Shown piece by piece: positions 54,010 through 64,000 of a stretch of 64,000 bases of DNA. Source of the DNA: Acanthosepion esculentum (lineage: Eukaryota > Mollusca > Cephalopoda > Sepiida > Sepiidae). The notes beneath the pieces are model-generated. The model saw only the letters and a list, made by a program, of their open reading frames with translations, did not search any database and was not told where the DNA came from. The first letter of the stretch is position 1, and each line of letters opens with the position of its first letter. The stretch covers positions 13,626,434 through 13,690,433 of the forward strand of contig OZ038482.1 in the NCBI GenBank assembly GCA_964036315.1, read 5' to 3'. The position numbers and the translations under genes were made by a program.

Positions 54010-55299
54010 CAAGGTAACCAAAAAAGTTCTGTCCGTTTTTAAAGGAAAAGAAGAAAACGCTTCACAGTATGTGTAACTTATATTTAGTCTTCGAAGTAAT
54101 CGCCATCGGCATCCAGCACCTTCTGCCAACGTGTCTCCAGTTGTTCAATGCCCTTGAGGTAGAACTCGGGCGGGGGGTGACGCAAAGAAGTCCGTGAGGG
54201 CTTTGCCCAAGTCTGCTTCATTGGTGAAGAATTTCCCACGAAGATGATTACCCAGGGAATGGAAGAGTTGGTAATCGGATGGCGCAAGTTCAGGAGAATA
54301 AGGTGGATGTCACAAAGTCTCCCGCCCAAGTTGCTGTATGTTATCCCTGACCATTCGCGCGACATGCGGCCTGGCGTTGTCATGGAGGAAAATCACACCT
54401 TTGCGATTCACCAGTGCTGGCTCCTTCTGGCGCAATGCCTGTTGCACACGTTTCAATTGCTGCGAGTATAGGTCTCCAGTGACCGCTTGGCCCGTTGGTA
54501 GCAGTTCATAATGAACAACTTGACGACCTGTCTACCAGACACAAAGCATAATCTTGCGTGGGTGCATAGGCGGTCTTGCGGTTTGAGTGACAGCATCCTG
54601 AGGAGACAACCAATGTCTGGAACGCTTGGGAGTTTTGTACAGAACCCACTTTTCATCACTGGTAAGCACTCGATTCAATAAGGATGGGGTACGGTGGCGA
54701 GAAAGCAGCGATACGCAGGCTGCCACTCGTTGTACCTTGTGGACCTCCAACAGCGTTTGCGGAACCCACTTGCTCAGTTTGTACGTCTTATCTAGGCGGT
54801 GCAGGTGAAGTCTAACTGTTTCATCGGAAACGTTGAACTGTCTTGCAAGTTCACTACACGTTACACTACTATCCTCTTCAATGGCCGCCTTCATGACTCC
54901 GTCATTCAAGACCTGTGGTCGTCCACTGCGAGGATCATCACGGAGAGACAAATCTCCCGACTTGAGTTTTCGAAACCAACGCCTTGCAGTACATTCATCC
55001 ACAGCACTATCCCCAAACGCTTGACATATGCGGCAACTTGATGCAGCTGGTGATAAGCCCACTTTGAAGTTGTAAAGTAAAGAGCCCCGAACGAGATCTC
55101 TAGACACTTCCATCCTTCTCACAGCTGTCCAGCTTATAACTGATGGCCGGGCATGGAGTGCGCGTGTCTTTTTATAACGTCTGATGTTCCTACTTCCGGC
55201 TGTCGGAATTTGAAAACAATTGCTACACGCATTTCGTATATATTTCAACTTCATTCAATGACTAATCAAAAAACGGACAGAACTTTTTTGGTTACCTTG
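54010..55299 (-). mobile_element. nearly complete mariner element
   Basis: TA at 54008-54009 and 55300-55301. TIRs CAAGGTAACCAAAAAAGTTC and its complement, identical for about 31 bp. The length of 1290 bp is that of a full mariner. Inserted next to the Tx1-like LINE. Confidence 0.95.
54084..55254 (-). pseudogene. mariner transposase (DD34D), lightly damaged
   Basis: Starts about 55110 at MEVSRDLVRGSLLYNFKVGL; an upstream in-frame ATG at 55254 is probably not used. Domains in order: first HTH (CRICQAFGD, TARRWFRKLKSGDLSL), GRP linker, second HTH (ELARQFNVSDETVRLHLHRL), LTSDEKWVLY (first Asp), IFLHDNARPHVAR (second), SPELAPSDYQLF (third). The C-terminal LETRWQKVLDADGDYFED is intact. Visible lesions: TAG after IMLCVW (54532), a second stop before HPPYSP, and a frameshift in the C-run near 54175. 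All three catalytic Asp codons survive, so this is the youngest-looking DNA element here. Confidence 0.93.
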
Positions 55300-55309
55300 T
55301 AAATCAAAA

Positions 55310-58270
55310 CAAGCCTAAACTAGTCTATTTTGGGCCGGGCTGCCAATATTCGAACCAGAATTACCAATATCCTTAAAAGCCTAACCGACAGCAAAGTGCC
55401 ACTCTAAGTCAACACCTTTTACTCGGCACAGACTCACCACCTTTTGCCAAATTCAGATGGATGGAGTCGTTTCCTTTCCATCCTGATCTTGACTTTAAAT
55501 TCATGCCTAAAGAAAAAGATTAGATGGCAGGAGGTAAAATTATCGTCCCATAGAACTAGCTTCAACACTTTCCAGATCTCAGATTCTGTGAATGGACCCT
55601 CGCACCCAACCGATTCTGCCGCCTCGATAGACGTCCAACTGAGCAGGGCTCAGACTGGTCTCCCTGGTAAACTGACCCTGAAAGTAGTCTCGAAACGGCT
55701 CACATATACCCTCATTCGTAGTCACGGTCCGATTGTCCGGGAATGTGATGATCACTATATGTCGATTGCACGCAATTCAGCGGCCATGTTCGTTGTCTCG
55801 GAAGACATTCTTTTTAACCTAGCCCTAACTACTAAAGTTTGATCCTTTTTGATAATCAAGGAGGCCAGCCCCACTCTAGTTAAGGCTACGCCTGGGCTAT
55901 CAACTATTGCTTCACATACCGTTTGTACTGCTAACCTAGATAGTTTGGTTTGGTTTGTTTTTAGGCATATCAGCCTCAATGGGTCATTTACTGACGACAA
56001 TTTTTATTGCTGTTAATATTCTATAACTATGTATTGGTCATATTTCTTTCCTCAGAAATTTATTGCTGATAATTTTTTCTTACAAAGTACTTCTGGTATT
56101 AAAACATATTTTTACACTTTCGTAGTGAGTATTTCTGGTAATGATTTTTCCCTTCAAAATCTATTTTTGGTAATATTTTTCTTCAAATATCTGTTGCAGG
56201 TAATATTTTTCAAAAACTGAATTATTGTTAATATTTTAATTATATTAATTATCCTTCGAAAAGTATTGCTGTCAATAACTCGTTCTTCACAAAAGCATTG
56301 CTAATAATATTTTTTCCTACAAAAATGTATTTCAGGTAATAATTGTTCCTTCAAAAAAGTATTACAGGTGAAACAAATGTTTCTCGAAAATGTATTTCTG
56401 GTAATAATTTTTCCCTCAATAAAAGTATTGCTGGTATATTAATACATAGTTTTACACCTCTACAGCGTCTTGACTACTATGTGGGGTCAACTATTTGCCC
56501 ATAGCTGGGACCCTAACAAGTGCTCTCATAACCTAGATAGTCGACTAATATAATCTGCAGCAAACGACTTAATTTTAGATTTTCAATTTTCTCACCACAT
56601 ATTCTCAAACCCAGTGTCCGTAAATTTCCGATGTAGTATTAGTAGCAGCTGGCAGTCTCGCTCTCGAAATAATGACGTATTTAATTTCCACTAGCCAGCC
56701 AACGTAACGTTAGGCTTATGAAAGTTTACACGAACCCAGAGGAGCCTTTGATGCGTGTAGACTATCGAATGGAAACTTGGACAACCTAAGAGCCCTACGT
56801 CGACTCTTTACTAAGACTCAGTCGATATAGCTAGAAAACACGACCAAAGTCTAGCTGCCCTTATTATTGCAAGTCCACACTACCTCCCAAGGAAGCTCAT
56901 TCCGATGCTTATCGACAAAATTTATCGATAAAGTCCCGAAAAGATTTCACATTCGGGTTGTTAGTAACCGATCTTTCCCCTATGCGATCTATATCGAGGT
57001 CAAGGTAGGCATTCCGATCACTCACTAAAACTACCCGGCGAGATGTCATTAAAAACGGCTTTGATCCGTCGAAGCAAATCAGGCCGTTCTGCATCTTTTA
57101 TAGTAACATCCAGCACGTAAAGCCTGCCCACCGGATCCGCGAAGACAAGAGCACACACCGCTTTCATAGACTTGTTCACTAGCCAGGAAACATTCCTCGA
57201 GCGTGCATCAAAACATGTGTTATAGAGGACAAAATCGCGAGCGATCCTCGCCCTACGAGACTTCGATCTCAGACCCCCGACACTCAAACTTGCTAACCAA
57301 AGAGCATTATCAGTTCGATTAGCGTTGGGAATCTGGCTTGAACTTGGTCGGGGTGAGGATACCAACAGCCTCTCCCACTGACCCTTCGGCATTTCATTCT
57401 TGATAGTGCCGTCATAGTGGAGACCCTAATGTCCCAGGGATGAGTTTATTTCAGAGCCCTATAGAGGTAGGGGTGAACTAAAACTGAGACCCTCCCTGAA
57501 CAAAACTGTTTTAATTTGTTTATCACATCCTTAAGGATAGCGATTGGGGAGGGTAACATTTTAGATTATTTTATGGCGTCATACCATATGTCTGCCGCGC
57601 CATCGACCGAGTACGGATGTCAGTGAGTAGCCTTTTGGCATTGGGGAAGTTTTGGGGGACTTCAACGTCCTTTTCGCCAGATTTTTTAAAGGACAATAAG
57701 AAATTAAGTTCTTTGATCCTGTTGCCGTAATTCCTGGCCCTTCCTGTGCCGGGGGAAATACGGCACACGTCCTTCCCTAGATTATATGGCAGTTTGTCTT
57801 TGTCTTTTTCTTTTTTCCTTATGCTCTGCGGAAGAACATCGCTGTTTTTTTTATGGTGGCGGCATTTGTTGTTATTTTTCGGGGAAGTAATGGGAGTGAG
57901 AAGTGAGGTGTGAGTAGAAATTTTTCTGAATGGGCTCTAATGACCGAAAAACTTTTGCAAGGGGATGAATGGATTGATAACATTTTTTGACATTTTCATA
58001 TCAGGGGTGGACGGGGTAGAAATCGAGGGGCGTGCTGCCTTTTTGATTGATGAATCTTTGAATTGTGTCTTGAATTTCATTTTAAGACGTTTCATTTTCT
58101 CCGTTTTTTTTTCAACATCAGGGTCGTATTTTTTCTGCAATTCTATGATAGAGATGGTTTCAGAGGGCCGGGCGTCGATCCTAACGCAAAGTAAAGAGAG
58201 TGGGACAAAGGCCTTTTGGGGAATGTGGGCTCTGATCCAGTCCTGTATGCTCACATATGTAGAAAATTCA
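55310..58270 (-). pseudogene. Tx1/L1-like LINE, 5' part (ORF1, endonuclease)
   Basis: ORF1-like frame 58254-57937 (MSIQDWIRAHIPQKAF, RLKMKFKTQFKDSSIKKA) and 57768-57571 (CRISPGTGRARNYGNRIKEL). Then APE-type endonuclease: LASLSVGGLRSKSRRARIAR, GRLYVLDVTIKD, AERPDLLRRI, and VLVSDRNAYLDLDIDRIG (57030-56980), where the family has GDWNA. After a family Q insertion (55945-56528) comes the endonuclease-RT linker: LSRLAVQTVCEAIVDSP (55943-55890), LVVRARLKRMSSETTNMAAE, and CEPFRDYFQGQFTRETSLSP near 55700. RT proper is absent. Internal deletions and stops. Confidence 0.8.
55932..56541 (-). mobile_element. family Q, truncated copy with 13-bp TSD
   Basis: TAACCTAGATAGT occurs at 55932-55944 and 56529-56541. 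Inside: TTTGG end, AGGCATATCAGCCTCAATGG, about twelve degenerate TTGCTGGTAATATTTTT units, then TGCCCATAGCTGGGACCCTA and a stop at GTGCTCTCA, so the CACCCCGGGTC and GTAGTTTATCGTC part is missing. Loss at that end, with a TSD still directly abutting, is what 5' truncation would give. Confidence 0.88.
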
Positions 58271-59156
58271 AAACAATAAAGAGGCTGGTTTAAAGCAGAT
58301 AGAATTTAAAAATAAAATTCTATGATAATCTACCACGAATTTATTCCGAAATGTTTAAAAAAAGAACAGAATACAAAATCAATAATTAAACAAGAAACTG
58401 ATTTGACCAGAAAATTTTGAAACCAATTAAAATAAACTTAAGGGAAAACTTCCAAGAGTTACCCGGAAGCTTTAAAAGAAAGACAAAAAGTAAGAAAATA
58501 TAAAATGCAAGCAAGAAACTTGTTTGACCAGACAAATAAATGAAAACATGAACTCGTAACGTTAACTTAAATTAGGTAAAAATTTACTAACAGTTACCAA
58601 GGAGGGTTTAAACAAAAACGATATAAAATAATGTTTTGCCAACAAAGAAAAAAAAAAAAAAAAAATCCGTCCTAAGACGGAAAAAAAAACTTATAAAAAA
58701 AAAACATACGTAGATTTGAGAAAAGTATATGTTACTTCAGAGAAGAAATGAAAAGCTTCCTGGTGAGAGGATGAAGAAGAAACCTGACAAGAAAAAAAAA
58801 TAAAAAGTTGAAATTAAGACAAATAGGATTTATTCCTAATATCAAGGTAGACCGTAAATTAAATAAGAATGACATAAAGCAATGAAAAGTGGCTAAGTTA
58901 AATATTGTAAAGAAAATAAAATAAAAATGGCGGCCAAATCCTACGAAAAAAACTGAAATAAAACAAGGTCTGAAAAGAAAAAAAAATTCAAACAAGAACG
59001 GATGAAAGAAGAAAATTAAAATAAATCAAATTATCAGAACGTTTTTAGGCCAAAGTCAAGTCTGTAGGTGTTGAACAAAACATGGTACAAAAATCACCAA
59101 AGGGTGTCCAAAGGACGCATCGATTGTACTGGTCTAAAAATAGAAACCAAATGAGT
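58271..59156. other. A-rich sequence, small hairpin
   Basis: At 58648-58688 TCCGTCCTAAGACGGA, a perfect 8-bp palindrome arm, sits between two A-runs. Otherwise A-rich and featureless. Confidence 0.5.
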
Positions 59157-59756
59157 TCAGAAAACAGACTGAGTAGTTCTTGACGAAAGGCCCCGTTTAC
59201 TGGAGCTTAAATAGGTGGGAGCGTGTTGCGCATTACGGGTTTCCAACCTTTGATTGGTCCGTCCTATGTATACAGTATCGCACTGGCATTTATATTTGTA
59301 TACTACGGAACATTTTTGAAAATAGGGCAGCCGATCTTTATTAAAGGATGGAAACAGATCTTGTCTGAAGGACAGTACGAAACTTAATGGTATTATAACA
59401 TGAAATAATGCAAGCTGAAACCCTATCAACAAGCAACTGACATTTCCTACCTAACCGCGGCAATTTAAGGTAAATGGAACACCGACCGAGGCCTAACGCT
59501 ACTGGTTCCTTAAAACGCCTGACTTTGCGTCCGATAACACGCTTAATGACAGTAAAAGGAAAACCATTTTCCACAAAAATGTGTTGAATCCTTACAAGTT
59601 CCTCGTTTACTGTTCTAGAATAAATGATTAAAGAGTGATGGATCAAAGTGGACCTCAGGCCAATCTTGCGGGTCTTAGGAACAGAAGAGTTCCAACTTGT
59701 GTATAAACATGTAAATGTAGGTTTGTAATCGTACAACACTCCGCCGGTCGTCCAAG

Positions 59757-60320
59757 ACTTCTGACACCACGGCTGGTCGCTGAAGTGAACACTTAAATTC
59801 AGAGCTAACTTTATACCACGTAGTGATTTTTAGATCATAAGGCAGCCAAGATCGAATTGTCGCAGATATCTTCGAGTTGGGCTGGTCAAAGAAGGGCGAT
59901 GACGTACAGGGAACAAAATAACACTCGAAATAAATTGAACAAAAGTAAATACTGTTTTTATATCAGTCCTTCGTATAATAATTGGTTTATATCAGAGTTT
60001 GCATGCAATTAATTATCAGCCCAAAACCCCGTCTAAATCGGAAGTCATATTATTGTTGACTTGGTAAAGTTTGGGTTGCTGTTTTGGTAAAGTTCGGCAC
60101 GAGGCTGAAATCGAGGGGCTCTCTTCGGTAGGCAATCACGTGAGGTGTGTCACGACCGGTGGCGGGAAGGAACTCTCTGCCGTCTCTCTCCTGTTACCGT
60201 CTCCGTCTCCGTCTCGTCTCACGAATTTGCTTCGCGCATTCGTATTTATTGACATTCGCACAAACTGGCGCGAGGCACGGCGCATAAGGGGATTTCGGTA
60301 AATCCCATTTGTTGTCAACT
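59757..60320 (-). mobile_element. LTR with tRNA-Leu primer-binding site (candidate)
   Basis: On the minus strand, TGGTGTCAGAAGT (59769-59757) is a 13-nt complement of the 3' end of a tRNA-Leu and is what follows many Gypsy-type LTRs. Upstream (to about 60317, GTTGACAACAAATGGG) is a regulatory-looking block with GAAATAAATT and GGTATAAAG. The 5' boundary and TSD are uncertain. No gag or pol follows; the internal part is cut off 20-30 bp after the PBS. Confidence 0.45.
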
Positions 60321-60754
60321 TACTTTATAATTCTGGGGAATTCCCTTCTTCCACTGTCTCATATTATTGCCTCTCTCTAAATCTCCTAAGTGAGCGTGGG
60401 TGGCTTATCAACACCATACTGGTATTTTAACTCAACTTTCGACCAAGAGAAACCAACTCCAAATTTGTTTTTTACGAAAATAATGTTTTCTCTTTACAGC
60501 TTGCATTTTCAGCTGCGTAGAATACATATCAATCATCATTGCTCTCTAAGTCTGGGTCATTTTCAATTATTCAAACCTTCGACACACCAATTCCAGGTGT
60601 CGTCTATATGTGAATTAAATCGGCAATCTTTCCCACGGATTCTATGTATTAACCCTTCTTGTTCCAAAGTCTTTCGGTATATCCTTCCTTCTATCCACAA
60701 GAAAACTTTCTAATGTTTTACAACTGTAACAACAAATAGTATCACATGTTTACG
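60321..60754. other. unassigned part of the insertion in the Penelope-like element
   Basis: A 107-codon frame at 60390-60713 is unrecognised. No repeat signature. Confidence 0.35.
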
Positions 60755-60989
60755 AAAAATATTGGTGACAAAAGCGCCAACGAGAAGGCCTAAGAAGGGG
60801 AAAGTGCAATTACTGTCCATATCCATAGTGAATTGCAGAGGTGGATGGAGGGAATTGAGTTGCGTAAAACAGGCCGTCGCGTCATTGACAAAATCGAAAA
60901 TGGAGGAGGATTCATCAACGTAACGCATGTAAACAGGGGGCTTACGACATTGTTCGAAAAATCTCACAAAAATAAGTACTGCGCATATA

Positions 60990-61960
<971 letters not shown>

Positions 61961-62012
<52 letters not shown>

Positions 62013-62150
62013 AATGGACAATGAGGACAACAAGCAGGGGCGACACTGTTTCATTCTTAAAAGCAATCGTCAGGCCTGGCAAGTAGGAACTGCTATTTAT
62101 TGAACGGTCATATAAGGGTAAAGTGCGAAAAGATTTCCTTCTTTTCAAAA
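61961..62150 (-). repeat. (TA)n and a module A relative
   Basis: (TA)n 61961-62011. Read on the minus strand, GAATGAAACAGTGTCGCCCC to GTCCATTTG abuts the TA tract in the same way as module A at 22.1 and 52.8 kb, and CCTGACGATTGC is shared with the MITE interior. Confidence 0.65.
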
Positions 62151-63009
62151 TAACTCCTATGCTAATCTGGTCAGAATTGTGGTAATGGTCGGTCCGAGAA
62201 CTTTTTAATGTCTGTTCGTTCTATTTCTATTGGTTTTGTAAATGTTCTGCGACATCATGGAAGCTTCAAGTGAACTGCAGTGTAAATTAAACTTTTCAGA
62301 TTTTATTAAATGAAAGAAACTTTTGTCCTTGCTTTGAATCATGAAGATGGCATTCTACAAGAAGCACAGTGTTGCTAGGCTTCGACTAAATGTTTGATTT
62401 TCTTGTCTACTCGGCCCATAAGTCGTGTTTAGATTCTTGTTGACTGCAGTTGATTCTATCTTGTGTCCAGCGAGTAAATCATCAAAAGGTTTCAGTGCAC
62501 GTGTTAACTGTTGAGAACGCGCTGGGGAAATGACGCTCAGCCTCAAGTTGTAATGATCACGACTTTTGTGTTACTGAGGCGAATATCTCATGATGACATT
62601 TTAATTGAAATTACTTGACCTGTTTGTTCAGTCGTGCAAAAGATGAACCCGAACGAAATCTAATCGATAGCTCCGGTGTAACGAGATTCGCGCTTTTACG
62701 TGACGTTGTCGAATATTAGGTAAGACAGTTAGATGCACGGAAAGAAACAGAGAATAGAATGTCCTTACTTAGTTTCAAAGTTGTTCTTATTCTCTAGATG
62801 GTCTTTACTCGCCCCAGAAATATCTCGTTCTGATTGTAAGTATATATGTCCTAGTCGTTTCTATTTTCTTTAAAGCTTTCTCGTGACTCGCATCGTCTTA
62901 CATAATATTTTTAACATTAAACGTGAGAGCCACACATTTATCGATTCAATTCTATTCTTAATTTGTGAGGTGGTTGTCCAGCCTGACACGCATATAAGAA
63001 ATTAGATAT
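62151..63009. other. no recognisable feature
   Basis: No coding signal or repeat seen. Confidence 0.45.
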
Positions 63010-63490
63010 TACATAGCAGATTTTAAGTCTTTTTATCCTGTTGCCGAAATTCCTGGCCATTTCCTCCTGTGCCGGGGAAATACGGCACACGTCCTTTCTT
63101 TTATTAAATGGAAGTTTGACTTGTTTTCTTTTTTTTCTTTCATGCTTTGCGGAAGAACTTCGCAGTTTTTTTGATGATGGGGGCAGTTTTTTTTGGCGGG
63201 GGGGACTGGGAGTAAGAAGTGGGGTGTGAGTAGACATTTTTCTGAATGGGCTGATATCTCTACTGAGCAAGGAACGTTTGCAAGGGGACGAATGGGTTGA
63301 TGGCATTTTTGTTTTTGACGATTTCATATCAGGGGCGGACGGGGTAGGTAATCGAGGGTCGTACAGCCTTTTTGGCAGCTGAATCTTTGAATTATGCCTC
63401 GAATTTCATTTTAAGAGACGTTTCATTTTCTCCGTTTTTTCAAAACCCGGCTCGTATCTTTTCTGCAGTTCTATGATAGAGATAATTCCA
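63010..63490 (-). pseudogene. Tx1-like LINE ORF1, second copy
   Basis: Minus strand: MKSSKTKMPSTHSSPCKRSL, SRDISPFRKMSTHTPLLTP, KKLPPSSKKLRSSSAKHERK, CRISPAQEEMARNFGNRIKR. It is paralogous to 57571-58150 (CRISPGTGRARNYGNRIKEL). Basic, Ser/Pro-rich, consistent with an RNA-binding ORF1. Truncated on both sides near 63490 and 63010. Confidence 0.65.
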
Positions 63491-63651
63491 GAGACAATAT
63501 TTTGCTTAAATTCTGAAAGGCATATTTTATTATTCCTATGAACTTTCGGATTTCTTTGCCATCCATTTCTTTTCTCTCCCTGTCTTTCATAGATGATTCT
63601 GCGTGCATCGCTTGTGAAGTCCTCAGTTTATTTTCTCAGCCACGTCTCGAT

Positions 63652-63800
63652 TTGCTGGTGCTGTAATGGTTAGCGAATAGGGATGTGAACTCGACATAAC
63701 CGAGGTCGAATTCTAGTTTGTTTCTTTACTTTCAGTTACGCGCAAAATTTCTTGATTATTGTATAAATCCATTTCCTTCTCCAGCTATGGGTTAAATAGT
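63652..63800 (+). mobile_element. tRNA-derived SINE
   Basis: Head GCTGGTGCTGTAATGGTTAG (A box) and GAGGTCGAATTCTAG (B box, about 63701-63715), then a body ending with the shared core CAGCTATGGGTTAAATAG (63783-63800). The head resembles 5812-5880. Confidence 0.7.
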
Positions 63801-64000
63801 AAATTTTATATCTGGAAAAATATTGTTCTTCAAAAAACTTTCTTAATGCAATATTCATTAGAAAAAATACTTGTTTTTCCAATCAAAAATATGTTTGTGC
63901 TGTAAACATTAATCAATCAATTACAAGCTCACAGGATGTTGACATAATTTCTTTTATATTGTCAAGTATAAAGTCAAATAATTTATTTCTTAATAATAGA
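63801..64000. other. right edge
   Basis: AT-rich, nothing recognised. Confidence 0.5.

Larger units (their letters stand above)
59157..60970 (-). pseudogene. Penelope-like element (RT and GIY-YIG), split
   Basis: Right piece (about 60955-60755): KPPVYMRYVDESSSIFDF, the RT catalytic box with YVDE for YVDD, then LNSLHPPLQFTMDMDSN, FPFLGLLV and FVTNIFRK. Left piece (59735-59157) resumes with KPTFTCLYTSWNS, RKIGLRSTLIHHSLII, a linker, SCYNTIKFRTVLQTR, and the GIY-YIG nuclease motif VVYKYKCQCDTVYIGRT with RLETR..QHAP. The two pieces join in the protein at FRK/KPTF, so 59740-60750 is an insertion. Frameshifts near 59400. Confidence 0.8.

Overview
The window is eukaryotic, AT-rich and almost wholly made of transposable-element debris. 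No intact protein-coding gene, rRNA or functional tRNA was found. The mixture suggests a mollusc, most likely a coleoid cephalopod (octopus-like): many tRNA-derived SINEs, long (TA)n, (CA)n and (GATA)n tracts, CR1/Jockey-, RTE-, Tx1- and Penelope-type retroelements, and Tc1/mariner, hAT and piggyBac-like DNA elements. The organism call rests on recollection of repeat style, not on a search.

Layout. 0-2.5 kb: a 356-bp satellite made from the 3' end of one LINE family (here 'LINE A'). 2.5-10 kb: SINEs, an RTE 3' end, an internally deleted mariner, and a second LINE ('LINE B', minus strand) split by a 1.2-kb insertion carrying tRNA-Ser-like repeats. 10-18 kb: sparse sequence, a TTAA-flanked MITE, LINE A, two RTE copies and a Penelope-like remnant. 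18.2-21.9 kb: a second, longer array of the 356-bp satellite with a higher-order dimer. 22-31 kb: TIR/SINE modules, a possible solo LTR, rearranged LINE A copies, a second tRNA-Ser-like locus and a second LINE B. 31-39 kb: nested insertions. The same transposase family is broken once by LINE A and once by a minisatellite-bearing element ('family Q'). 40-47.7 kb: a minisatellite, family Q, LINE A split by a hAT, and two Tc1 copies, one fused to a SINE. 48-55 kb: another Tc1, duplicated SINEs, a 53-bp-TIR MITE, a candidate terminal exon, and a nearly complete mariner. 55-64 kb: a Tx1-like LINE carrying family Q, a Penelope-like element split by LTR material, a symmetric palindrome, and a second Tx1-like ORF1 copy.

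The most unusual items are: (1) family Q, a retroposon-like element with an internal minisatellite, three copies of which have 13-15 bp target-site duplications; (2) the LINE-derived 356-bp satellite with an embedded perfect hairpin and a related unfilled site 6 kb away; (3) the tRNA-Ser-like elements arranged as inverted and tandem partial dimers at two loci, with anticodon-position change from CGA to CTA; (4) a possible real terminal exon at 52.9 kb. Names LINE A, LINE B, family Q and modules A and B are local labels.
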